Shown: positions 26,415 through 33,977 of the stretch, piece after piece | Layout of the letters: every line of letters starts with the position of its first letter | How positions within the stretch are numbered: the first letter of the stretch is position 1 | Notes under the pieces: model-generated | Told to the model about the DNA's origin: nothing | The model's input: only the letters and a program-made list of their open reading frames with translations | Databases searched by the model: none | Made by a program: the position numbers and the translations under genes | DNA from: an uncultured Prevotella sp. | Lineage (GTDB): Bacteria > Bacteroidota > Bacteroidia > Bacteroidales > Bacteroidaceae | Direction of reading: 5' to 3' | Length of the DNA stretch: 64,000 nucleotides | NCBI GenBank assembly: GCA_946183415.1 | Contig: CAMHAM010000002.1 | Location: 1 to 64,000, forward strand

Positions 26415-27104
26415 TTACGCTGTGTGCTCGTTGAAGCGATCGAGCAGCCACTGCTTCTGCTCTGCGATGGTCATGTTTGAATTATCTAGTTCGATGGCAT
26501 CATCAGCCTTGCGCAGGGGCGACACTTCGCGATGAGAGTCAAGATAGTCACGCTCTTCCACGTTCTTCAGGATGTCATCGAAGTCGGCAGGCATCCCTTT
26601 GGCCTTGAGCTCATCGTAGCGACGCTGTGCTCGCACCTGGGCTGAGGCCGTAACGAAGATCTTCAGTTCGGCATCAGGGAAGACCGTCGTACCAATATCG
26701 CGCCCATCCATCACCACACCTTTATCCTTACCCATCTGTTGTTGCTGAGCCACCATCGCTGTGCGCACGAAGGGGACAGCAGCGATAGGGCTGACGTGGT
26801 TCGATACCTCGAGTGAACGTATCTCCTGCTCCACGCATTCACCGTTGAGATAGGTGTCAGGGCGCCCAGTCTCAGGATTGAACTTAAAGGAGATGCGGAT
26901 ATTCTGCATCTCGGCTTCGAGGGCGTCGGTACGTACGCTCCCGTCGTCATTAAACAGACCCTTGCGCAGGGCGTAGAGTGTGACACTGCGGTACATCGCG
27001 CCCGTGTCGACATAGACGTAGCCCACCTCGCGGGCCAGATCCTTGGCCATTGTGCTCTTTCCGCACGAACTGTGGCCATCGATGGCAATCGTTATCTTTT
27101 TCAT
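26415..27104 (-). CDS. cmk: cytidylate kinase
   Basis: 229 residues; phosphorylates CMP/dCMP using ATP. The P-loop GHSSCGKST (10-18), VDTGAMYRS, and [15 protein letters not shown] are cmk signatures, followed by the lid R-rich helix [11 protein letters not shown]. Its ATG overlaps the porQ stop (ATGA), so the two are translationally coupled. Confidence 0.93.
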   Translation of the reverse strand: MKKITIAIDGHSSCGKSTMAKDLAREVGYVYVDTGAMYRSVTLYALRKGLFNDDGSVRTDALEAEMQNIRISFKFNPETGRPDTYLNGECVEQEIRSLEVSNHVSPIAAVPFVRTAMVAQQQQMGKDKGVVMDGRDIGTTVFPDAELKIFVTASAQVRAQRRYDELKAKGMPADFDDILKNVEERDYLDSHREVSPLRKADDAIELDNSNMTIAEQKQWLLDRFNEHTA

Positions 27105-28102
27105 AATGCGTATGATATATTAATCAATAATGATGAGGCACTCACGTGATACTTACCGTATCCGATATGAAGCTTGAAGCGCTCCAACTGCAGTCCAGCT
27201 CCCAGTGATAGACCAGCGCCGTGGGCTGATGAACCATCCGAGTCGCTGATCTTCATCTCCGACGCTCTGCGGAAGTTATAGCCAGCAGCCAGATAGATGC
27301 TCTGGCCTAACAGCAGATCGGCTCCGATGGCGATATGACGCCCGATGCCGTCATTCCAATCTGTAAGACGGCTCATGGTGAAGTGGAATCTCAGCGGAGC
27401 AGCTGCCAGACGCTTGCTCACACCTATTTGCAGGTCGAAGGGAATGCGCTCAAAAACGTCATCGTAGGCTTTCACCTGTCCACCCAGGTTACGGGCTACA
27501 GCTGAGAGGCTCCACTCGTGCTGCTCGTCGTAGAAGTTCAGTCCGAGGTCTACGCCCACTGCCAGCGAGTTGTAGCCTGCGATATGCGACGAGATGACCT
27601 TTGCCGTGATACCGCCGCTAAGTTTGTTGGTGAGAGCGTAGGCAAACGAGCCTCCCACGACGATGTCGCGTGCAGAGAAGTTGCCCAGATCCTCGTTATT
27701 GGCTGTGGTTTGCTTCATCGAGCCGTAGTCCATATATTGGGCTATCGCTCCCCACGTGCCACGGTCGCCAGCCCCTTTCACAAAGGCAGCACTGGCAGTC
27801 TTTGATCCCTGCATGAAGGTCATGAAGTTCAGATTGATAGTCTTGTCGCTCACGCCGTTGATGAGTGCGGGGTTATGGAAAATCAGTGTGGCATCGTCGT
27901 CGGTAAGTGTGATGTTGTCGCCTCCCACAGCAGCCACATGCGCACTGACGGGTAGCCGCAGGAAGTTATAGGCAGTCTCACTCTCCTGGGCGAGAGAAGA
28001 GAGAGGTGAAAAGTAAAAAGTGAAATGTATCAGACAGAGTCTGAGCAGACAGAGTCCTGTCCCCCAGCTAAATCTCTTTTTCCCATATCTTATACATTTC
28101 AT
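27101..28102 (-). CDS. porQ: type IX secretion system protein PorQ
   Basis: 333 residues resembling PorQ, an outer-membrane barrel protein of the type IX secretion attachment complex. After the signal peptide the mature part starts [31 protein letters not shown], the PorQ opening, and ends in a barrel strand ([11 protein letters not shown]). The hydrophobic core of the signal peptide ([14 protein letters not shown]) is encoded by the low-complexity repeat CACTTTTTACTTTTCACC. Four-base overlap with cmk. Other T9SS genes are not in the window. Confidence 0.8.
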   Translation of the reverse strand: MKCIRYGKKRFSWGTGLCLLRLCLIHFTFYFSPLSSLAQESETAYNFLRLPVSAHVAAVGGDNITLTDDDATLIFHNPALINGVSDKTINLNFMTFMQGSKTASAAFVKGAGDRGTWGAIAQYMDYGSMKQTTANNEDLGNFSARDIVVGGSFAYALTNKLSGGITAKVISSHIAGYNSLAVGVDLGLNFYDEQHEWSLSAVARNLGGQVKAYDDVFERIPFDLQIGVSKRLAAAPLRFHFTMSRLTDWNDGIGRHIAIGADLLLGQSIYLAAGYNFRRASEMKISDSDGSSAHGAGLSLGAGLQLERFKLHIGYGKYHVSASSLLINISYAL

Positions 28103-28199
28103 CTCTAAGCTCTAAACTTAATCGGTCGCAAAATTACGAAATAATTCTTAATTTCTTCCACTTTTCACTCCACACTTATCTCTTTTCGCTTCTTTTTTG

Positions 28200-28207
28200 T
28201 ACCTTTG
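28200..28207 (+). promoter_or_regulatory. -7 box of the tonB-like gene
   Basis: TACCTTTG preceded by a T-rich tract; about 50-nt leader to ATG 28258. Confidence 0.7.
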
Positions 28208-28257
28208 TGGTCACTTATAAGTAAATAACGTCAAAAAAACGTTTTTATTATAAACGA

Positions 28258-28947
28258 ATGGAAGTCAAGAAGAGTCGAGAGGCAGATTTAGAGCAGCGGC
28301 GTGTGCAAGGGTTCCTGCTGGGACTGATTGTGGTACTCGCTGTTTGTTTCGTTGCCTTAGAGTGGAACAGCAGCGACAGCAGTTGGACCTTCTTCGACAA
28401 TGATGAGGATCTCGAGGCTGAGATGGAACTGTCACCACTGAAGCGTGAACCTGACGAGATTCCCATGATGCAGCCTCAAGAGCAGCTGGTGGAGAAGAAG
28501 CAGAGCGAGGAACTCCATCTGGTGGAGAACGAAGTGGAACTCCCCCCCGAAGCACTGGAGCCTCAGGCGGTTGAGGAGCCCGAGAAACTGGCAGAGGAGG
28601 AGAAACCCGAGGTGGTGGATATGTATAACGAACCCGTCGATTTCCGTGTGGTCGAAGATCTGCCTCAGTTCCCTGGCGGTGCCGCCGAGTTCATGAAGTG
28701 GCTCACGAAGAACCTGAAGTACCCCGTCTCTTCGCAGCGTCAGAACGTGAAAGGTAAGGTGGTGGCACAGTTTATCGTCAATATCGATGGCAGTGTCTCC
28801 GATCTGGAGTTGGTAGAGCATCTTGATGCCGCCTGCGATCGCGAGGTGCTGCGCGTGCTGCGCATGATGCCCAAGTGGCAGGCTGGCGTGATGAATGCCA
28901 AGCCCTGTCGCACGAAGGTATGCATTCCTATTGTGTTTAATATGTAG
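28258..28947 (+). CDS. energy transducer TonB
   Basis: 229 residues: one N-terminal membrane helix (residues 18-35), an acidic/Pro-rich periplasmic linker (85-125), and a C-terminal TonB domain with PGGAAEFMKWLTKNLKYP and VVAQFIVNIDGSVSDLEL. TonB carries proton-motive energy from ExbB/ExbD to outer-membrane transporters. An exbB-exbD cluster lies 3 kb downstream. The linker is rich in Glu rather than the usual Pro-Lys. Confidence 0.9.
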   Translation: MEVKKSREADLEQRRVQGFLLGLIVVLAVCFVALEWNSSDSSWTFFDNDEDLEAEMELSPLKREPDEIPMMQPQEQLVEKKQSEELHLVENEVELPPEALEPQAVEEPEKLAEEEKPEVVDMYNEPVDFRVVEDLPQFPGGAAEFMKWLTKNLKYPVSSQRQNVKGKVVAQFIVNIDGSVSDLELVEHLDAACDREVLRVLRMMPKWQAGVMNAKPCRTKVCIPIVFNM

Positions 28948-28961
28948 TTTATAGATAAGAT

Positions 28962-29936
28962 ATGTACAAATCAGAAGAATTACTCAAGAAGGTAAACGAG
29001 GCGCTCGACTCGTTGGCTTATGATCGTAAGCCTTTTACCCTGTATGAACCTATTAAGTACGTGCTCTCCTTAGGAGGCAAGCGCGTGCGTCCTGTGCTGA
29101 TGCTGCTCGCCTACAATCTCTATTGCGACGATCCTGAGCGCATCATGATGTCGGCCATTGGTCTCGAGACCTATCACAACTTTACCTTGTTGCACGACGA
29201 CCTGATGGATAATGCCGATATGCGGCGTGGTCATGCTACCGTCCATAAGAAGTGGGATGCCAATCAGGCCATCCTCTCGGGCGACACCATGCTGCTGCAG
29301 GCTTTCGACCGTGTGCTCGATTGCGATAAGGACAAGTTGCATCAGGTATTCCGTACCTTCCTCGATACCACCATTGAGATTGATGAGGGACAGCAGCTCG
29401 ACGTGGAGTTCGAGACCCGTAACGACGTGCGCGAGGAGGAGTATATCGAGATGATCCGTTTGAAGACGAGTGTGCTGCTGGCCTGTGCTGTGAAGATCGG
29501 AGCCATCCTCGCTGGTGCCTCAGAGGAGGATCAGGAGAACATCTACAGGTTTGGTGAGCAGATTGGACTCGCCTTCCAGTTGCAGGACGACCTGCTCGAT
29601 GTCTATGGCGACCCCAAGGTGTTTGGTAAAAACATCGGAGGCGACATCACGTCGAACAAGAAGACGTATATGCTCATCAATGCTGTGAATCGTGCCAACG
29701 ATGTTCAGCGTGCAGAACTCTTCAAGTGGATTGATGCGACCACCTTCGATCGCGAGGAGAAAGTGAAGGCAGTTACCCGTCTCTACGACGAGATAGGCAT
29801 CCGTCAGCTCTGCGAGCAGAAGATGGAGGATTGCTACGCCAAGGCACTTGCCTGCCTGGCAAAGGTCAGTGTTGCTGAGGAGCGCAAGGCAGAACTGAAA
29901 GCCTACGCTGCCGCCCTGATGAACCGTCAGAGCTAA
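28962..29936 (+). CDS. polyprenyl synthetase (isoprenyl diphosphate synthase)
   Basis: 324 residues. The first Asp-rich motif DDLMD is at 79-83 and the second is in QLQDDLLDVYGD. GGKRVRP near residue 40 binds IPP. It elongates allylic diphosphates for quinones or sugar carriers, using the product of IspH. Chain length cannot be fixed from sequence reading alone; small residues before the first motif suggest a medium or long chain. 14 bp downstream of tonB. Confidence 0.9.
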   Translation: MYKSEELLKKVNEALDSLAYDRKPFTLYEPIKYVLSLGGKRVRPVLMLLAYNLYCDDPERIMMSAIGLETYHNFTLLHDDLMDNADMRRGHATVHKKWDANQAILSGDTMLLQAFDRVLDCDKDKLHQVFRTFLDTTIEIDEGQQLDVEFETRNDVREEEYIEMIRLKTSVLLACAVKIGAILAGASEEDQENIYRFGEQIGLAFQLQDDLLDVYGDPKVFGKNIGGDITSNKKTYMLINAVNRANDVQRAELFKWIDATTFDREEKVKAVTRLYDEIGIRQLCEQKMEDCYAKALACLAKVSVAEERKAELKAYAAALMNRQS

Positions 29937-29956
29937 TGTTCAATGGTCAGTAGTCA

Positions 29957-30742
29957 ATGATCGACACCCACTGTCATTTAGACGGCGAAGAATTCGCTCA
30001 GGATCTTGAGGCCGTCATTACCCGTGCCCGAGAGGCGGGGGTAGAGGCTATTGGTGTACCAGGCATCGACCTGAAATCATGCCGGACGGTACTGGATCTA
30101 TGTCACCGCTATGAGGGTTACTGCTTTCCCATGCTGGGTCTCCACCCCGAGGAGGTAAGGTCGGATTGGCAAGAAGTGCTTGCACAGATAAGACCCCACC
30201 TCTTCTCCCCTTTGGGGAGGTCGGGAAAGGTCCTCATTGGCGAAATAGGACTCGACTTCTATTGGAGCCGTGAGTTCGAACACGAGCAGCTCGAGGCTTT
30301 CGAGGAGCAGGTGCGCTGGGCTGTCGATTTGCAGTTGCCCCTGATGATCCACTGTCGCAAGGCGCAGAACGAACTCGTTAATATATTAAAAAGGTATAAG
30401 GACGATCTGCCAGGCGGCGTGTTCCACTGTTTCACGGGCAATGAGATCGAGGCGCGCGAGTTGCTCAGCTTCGATCGCTTCGTGCTCGGTATTGGTGGCG
30501 TGCTCACCTTCAAGAAATCAAAGCTGCCCGAGACGCTCGCCGCTGCCGTGCCCTTGAGCCGCATTGTGCTCGAGACCGACGCCCCCTACATGGCTCCCGT
30601 CCCCATGCGCGGGCAGCGCAACGAGCCGGCTTTCGTAGCTCATGTGTGCCGCCGCCTCGCTGAGGTCTACGGTGTGAGTGAGGCGGAAGTAAGCAGTCAA
30701 ACGAATGCCAATTGCGAAAAAATATTAAATATACGGGTGTAA
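29957..30742 (+). CDS. TatD-family metal-dependent hydrolase
   Basis: 261 residues of the amidohydrolase-like TIM barrel. Metal ligands appear in DTHCHLDG (His5, His7), GEIGLDFY, MIHCRKA, FHCFTGN and ETDAPY. TatD proteins are 3'-5' DNA exonucleases or related nucleases. Between QIRPHL and GKVLIGEIG there is an extra loop (residues about 79-91, FSPLGRSG) encoded by a palindromic C/G-rich repeat. The gene ends 50 bp before tRNA-Ser. Confidence 0.88.
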   Translation: MIDTHCHLDGEEFAQDLEAVITRAREAGVEAIGVPGIDLKSCRTVLDLCHRYEGYCFPMLGLHPEEVRSDWQEVLAQIRPHLFSPLGRSGKVLIGEIGLDFYWSREFEHEQLEAFEEQVRWAVDLQLPLMIHCRKAQNELVNILKRYKDDLPGGVFHCFTGNEIEARELLSFDRFVLGIGGVLTFKKSKLPETLAAAVPLSRIVLETDAPYMAPVPMRGQRNEPAFVAHVCRRLAEVYGVSEAEVSSQTNANCEKILNIRV

Positions 30743-30767
30743 TCTGCGGATTGTGAGTTAAAAGCAT

Positions 30768-30775
30768 TAATTTTG
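30768..30775 (+). promoter_or_regulatory. -7 box of the tRNA-Ser gene
   Basis: TAATTTTG, 17 bp before the first tRNA base. Confidence 0.6.
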
Positions 30776-30792
30776 CATCCGCTTTAAAGTGA

Positions 30793-30880
30793 GGAGAGGT
30801 GCTCGAGTGGTTGAAGAGGCACGCCTGGAAAGCGTGTAACCGGCAAAACCGGTTCGCAGGTTCGAATCCTGTTCTCTCCG
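30793..30880 (+). tRNA. tRNA-Ser (GGA anticodon)
   Basis: 88 nt with acceptor GGAGAGG pairing to TCTCTCC, anticodon stem CACGC/GCGTG around the loop CTGGAAA (anticodon GGA), a long class II variable arm (ACCGGCAAAACCGGT), and T loop GGTTCGAATCC. The CCA end is not fully encoded (GCA follows). The 3' end is duplicated just downstream. Confidence 0.95.
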
Positions 30881-30951
30881 CAGGATGAAAAGGATTCAAA
30901 GCCTTTTGAGGCAAAATCGAATTCTGTTCTCTCCGCAGGATGAAAAGGATT
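30862..30951 (+). repeat. duplicated 3' end of tRNA-Ser (att-like)
   Basis: The 35 bp at 30862-30896 (T-arm to 16 bp beyond the tRNA) recur at 30917-30951 with one mismatch (C to T). Only 20 bp separate the copies. Repeats of a tRNA 3' end are what tyrosine-integrase elements leave behind; no integrase is nearby. Confidence 0.7.
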
Positions 30952-30963
30952 ACTTCATCCTCT

Positions 30964-31287
30964 TTAATTATAGTCACGATTTGTCAACCAAAGTGCAAAA
31001 AAGGGGTCATACACCATATAGGAGTCCTTTTCCTGCGTGATGAGGTCTTTTTCAAGCAAGCCCCTGATGGCTGCAGTCACCACGCTCACAGTCTGCAGAT
31101 GATACTTTTTTATAAAGGTCTTACCTGTGACACCTCTTGCTTTTCCTTCATGCGCTATGGCCATGAATACCTCACGCTGCTTTTCAGGAATCTTGTCCAG
31201 AAGGTCAGAATAGGTCTCAGAGAGCAGGTCTACGTAAAGTTCAACAAGTTCTTTGATCTCTTTCTCTCTGCCAATGATTGCACTCAT
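30964..31287 (-). pseudogene. internally deleted ATP-binding protein (ATPase_2-type)
   Basis: 107 residues start with MSAIIGREKEIKELVELY, the N-terminus of the widespread AAA proteins of the ATPase_2/DUF234 kind, and then continue directly with their C-terminal winged-helix part (DKIPEKQREVFMAIAHEGKARGVTGKTFIKKYHL ... VYDPFFALWL, partly quoted). The Walker A, Walker B and sensor regions, about 250 residues, are missing. The frame is intact, so a short protein could be made, but it cannot bind ATP. It lies directly beside the duplicated tRNA end. Confidence 0.7.
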
Positions 31288-31437
31288 AAAACACCGTTTT
31301 AAACTGCTGCAAATTTACAAAAAGTATCATTTCCAGCAAAATAAAACACCATTAATTTGTCTCGTTTAACCTTTTATAAGACATAGTCCGATTAAGGTAC
31401 AAACTGCCACCATATTATTACCCTACTGCCCTCCAGT

Positions 31438-31503
31438 CTGCTTCTAGGCTCCTTCTAGGCTCCTTCTAGCCTGCTTCTAGGCTGCTTCTACCCTGCTTCT
31501 AAG
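31438..31503 (+). repeat. six 11-bp tandem repeats
   Basis: Units start at 31438, 31449, 31460, 31471, 31482 and 31493 with consensus CTGCTTCTAGG. Variation is limited to four positions. A diverged relative, CTGCTTCTAAGCTGCTCC, occurs near 57200 on the minus strand. Confidence 0.8.
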
Positions 31504-31755
31504 CTTACTCAGACAGCAGGGTAGAGTATGGCTAAAGGCTGCTAACACCTTGTCATCTCCGTGGATGCAGCGTACATCAATTCTCTGTGGATGTCACATA
31601 TCCTCCATACTCAGCCTTTTATGGCCTTGCCTGTTCCCGAGTGTCCTTCAGGAAGGCTATCTCCTGTTCTCTGTCATAATACCTCTATATAAATGGCAGT
31701 ACATATCAAAGAAGTTAATTTTTGTCATTTCGTGCTATTATACTCAGAATTTTAG

Positions 31756-31763
31756 TACTTTTG
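31756..31763 (+). promoter_or_regulatory. -7 box of the exbB operon
   Basis: TACTTTTG fits the consensus; 42-nt spacing to ATG 31805. Confidence 0.65.
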
Positions 31764-31804
31764 CACGCGGTATATGAATTAGGATATCTTACAAAAGTAG
31801 TATT

Positions 31805-32638
31805 ATGAAAAGATTGATGATACTGTTCTCGTTGGCTGGCCTGCTCTGTTTGTCGCAGGTTGTGGATGCCCAGAATGCGGCAAAGCCTGACGTGACAGTT
31901 GTTGCCGACTCTGTGGCTGGGGATTCGATAGCTGCTGACGATTCGCTGGCAGCGGAGTTGATGGCTGCCGATGACCCTGAAGAAGAGGCGGAGGGGGGCG
32001 GATTTCACAAACAGCTGAAGACTAAGTTCATTGATGGCAATGCGGGCTTTATGTCGCTCGTAGCCCTTGCCCTCGTGCTGGGTCTTGCCTTCTGTATCGA
32101 GCGCATTATCTACCTGACGCTCTCGGAGATTAAGGCCCACAAACTGATGGAGGACATTGAGAACCATCTGAAGAATGACGACGTGGAGGGGGCGAAGACG
32201 CTCTGCCGTAATACACGGGGACCTGTGGCCAGCGTGTGCTACCAAGGGCTGCTTCATATCCACCAGCCTATGGATGCCATCGAGCGCAGTATTGCCAACT
32301 ATGGTGGCCTGCAGGCTGCTAATCTCGAAAAGGGCTGCTCGTGGATCAAGCTCTTTATCGCGATGGCACCCTCGCTCGGATTCCTGGGTACGGTCATCGG
32401 AATGGTCATGGCCTTCGACCAGATTCAGCAGGCAGGTGACATCGGGCCTACGATTGTGGCCCAGGGTATGAAGGTCGCCCTTATCACTACCATTTTCGGT
32501 ATCGTGGTGGCTCTCATCCTGCAGCTCTTCTATAGCTATATTCTTTCGAAGATCGAGCGTCTGACGTCGCAGATGGAAGAGTCGGCTATCACCCTGCTCG
32601 ACATGATCACGGAGTACAAGATTAGAAGTGAAAAGTGA
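31805..32638 (+). CDS. exbB: ExbB/TolQ/MotA-family proton channel
   Basis: 277 residues. A signal-like N-terminus (MKRLMILFSLAGLLCLSQVVDAQ) and an acidic periplasmic segment precede three membrane helices: residues about 78-98, then LFIAMAPSLGFLGTVIGMV and ALITTIFGIVVALILQLFY. The proton-channel helix and GTVIGMVMAF are ExbB signatures. With ExbD it drives TonB. First of four overlapping genes; its TGA shares bases with the next ATG (TGATG). Confidence 0.88.
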   Translation: MKRLMILFSLAGLLCLSQVVDAQNAAKPDVTVVADSVAGDSIAADDSLAAELMAADDPEEEAEGGGFHKQLKTKFIDGNAGFMSLVALALVLGLAFCIERIIYLTLSEIKAHKLMEDIENHLKNDDVEGAKTLCRNTRGPVASVCYQGLLHIHQPMDAIERSIANYGGLQAANLEKGCSWIKLFIAMAPSLGFLGTVIGMVMAFDQIQQAGDIGPTIVAQGMKVALITTIFGIVVALILQLFYSYILSKIERLTSQMEESAITLLDMITEYKIRSEK

Positions 32639-32997
32639 TGAATAGTTTCGTAACGCCTTTTTTTGCCGATCTTATGCTTTGGCTGATGTACATCATGGTG
32701 GGGGCAGCCCTCCTGGTGTCGGCTTATAGTGTGTGGCATGGGCTGCGCAACCGTCGTAAGGGCGACGATATTATCAATGGTGTTCCTGCAGGGCGCATCG
32801 GCTGGTGCGTGGCAGTGGGCTTCGTGCTCCTCTTGCTCGTCACCTTCCTTCTGGGTTCGTCCGATCCCATCGTCACCAATGGTGAGCGGTTTGCCGACGT
32901 CTTCTGGCTCAAAGCCACCGATATGTTTATTTACACTTCAACCCTTTTGCTCATCGGATGTTTCGTAAGCGCAATAATAGGCAGATTCCGGAGCTGA
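32638..32997 (+). CDS. small inner-membrane protein between exbB and exbD
   Basis: 119 residues with three likely membrane helices (about 8-30, 55-75 and 95-115) and a short positively charged loop GLRNRRKGDD. I do not recognise a family. Overlaps exbB by one base and exbD by 40 bp, so it is certainly part of the operon. It probably belongs to the proton-channel complex or its assembly. Confidence 0.75.
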   Translation: MNSFVTPFFADLMLWLMYIMVGAALLVSAYSVWHGLRNRRKGDDIINGVPAGRIGWCVAVGFVLLLLVTFLLGSSDPIVTNGERFADVFWLKATDMFIYTSTLLLIGCFVSAIIGRFRS

Positions 32998-33479
32998 ACA
33001 CAACGTCGACTGCCGACATCTCGTTCATGCTGCTCATTTTCTTCCTTGTCACCTCGTCGATGGACACGGACAAGGGACTCCTGCGCCAGATGGCACCGCC
33101 GCCGCTGGAGCACGAGCAGCCCATGGATGTCCAGAAAGACCTCGTGATGCGCGTCACTATCGATGCCGACAACCAGATTCATTGTGACGATGCCGTCGTC
33201 ACCCCCAAGCAGCTTCAGGAGCGGGTGGTGGCACTCGCCTCTGTCAATCGCGAGCAACACGTCATCTCCATAGAAGCCGATCCCGCTTCTACCTATGAGA
33301 CTTATTTCCGCATGCAGGATGCCATTGTTGGAGCCTACCATGCTTTGCGCCGGCAGTACGCTCTCAAGCACTACGGTCACGACTATGCTCATTGCAGCAG
33401 TGAGGAGCGTGCAGCCGTCAACGAATATTACCCCCAGCGCATCAGTGAATCGTTAGTCGAGGAAGGAGGTCGCCCATGA
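32958..33479 (+). CDS. exbD: ExbD/TolR biopolymer transport protein (first)
   Basis: 173 residues: cytoplasmic basic start (MFRKRNNRQIPELNTTSTADISF), one membrane helix with the essential Asp in TADISFMLLIFFLVTSS, then a periplasmic domain. The C-terminus is longer than usual (about 40 extra residues, HYGHDYAHCSSEERAAVNEY). Overlaps its neighbours on both sides. Confidence 0.87.
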   Translation: MFRKRNNRQIPELNTTSTADISFMLLIFFLVTSSMDTDKGLLRQMAPPPLEHEQPMDVQKDLVMRVTIDADNQIHCDDAVVTPKQLQERVVALASVNREQHVISIEADPASTYETYFRMQDAIVGAYHALRRQYALKHYGHDYAHCSSEERAAVNEYYPQRISESLVEEGGRP

Positions 33480-33946
33480 AACCGATGCGGAGCTTGTTCC
33501 GGTCCTCAGCGCGCGATAAGGGCGTGCCCTCGCTGAATATGGCATCGATGCCCGACCTTATCTTCACCGTCCTGTTCTTCTTCATGATCGTCACCCACAT
33601 GCGCTCCGACGAGGTGAAGGTGCGCCTACAGGTGCCCCAAGGCTCTGAGGTGCAGAAACTGGCCAACCGACCCTCTGTCGTGAATGTCTACGTAGGCCGT
33701 CTCAACGGGCAGTGGCAGGTGCAGGTCAATGGCTCCATCGTGCGCCCAGAGGATATCAGTGCCCGTATTAGCCAGATTCGCCAGTCGATGACCCCCGAGA
33801 ATGCCGAGCACCTCACCGTCAGCTTCCGTGCTGATCGTCAGGCGCCCATGCGTATCATCAGTCAGGTGAAGCGCTCCCTACAGCAGTCATTTGCGCTCAA
33901 GATCAACTACAGTGCTACAGAACTGAAAAATCCCGCCCAGAATTGA
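33476..33946 (+). CDS. exbD: ExbD/TolR biopolymer transport protein (second)
   Basis: 156 residues. The helix MPDLIFTVLFFFMIVTH carries the conserved Asp, followed by a periplasmic domain with DISARISQIRQS and VSFRADRQAPM. Paired ExbD genes after one ExbB are typical in Bacteroidota; the two proteins may form a heterodimer in the ExbB ring. The stop lies inside the terminator loop. Confidence 0.87.
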   Translation: MKPMRSLFRSSARDKGVPSLNMASMPDLIFTVLFFFMIVTHMRSDEVKVRLQVPQGSEVQKLANRPSVVNVYVGRLNGQWQVQVNGSIVRPEDISARISQIRQSMTPENAEHLTVSFRADRQAPMRIISQVKRSLQQSFALKINYSATELKNPAQN

Positions 33947-33957
33947 GCGGGATTTTT
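33926..33957 (+). terminator. terminator of the exb operon
   Basis: AAAAATCCCGC (33926-33936) pairs with GCGGGATTTTT (33947-33957); the stop codon of the second exbD lies in the loop. The A-rich 5' arm makes it usable for the convergent GH3 gene too. Confidence 0.85.
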
Positions 33958-33977
33958 GTTGGTAAAGTTGCTAACGC

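Larger units (their letters stand above)
31288..31804. other. 517-bp non-coding spacer
   Basis: Contains an 11-bp tandem array (31438-31503), CAGGGTAG (31517-31524), which can pair with CTACCCTG (31489-31496) inside the array, and the exbB promoter. No open frame or RNA family is recognisable in the rest. Confidence 0.5.
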
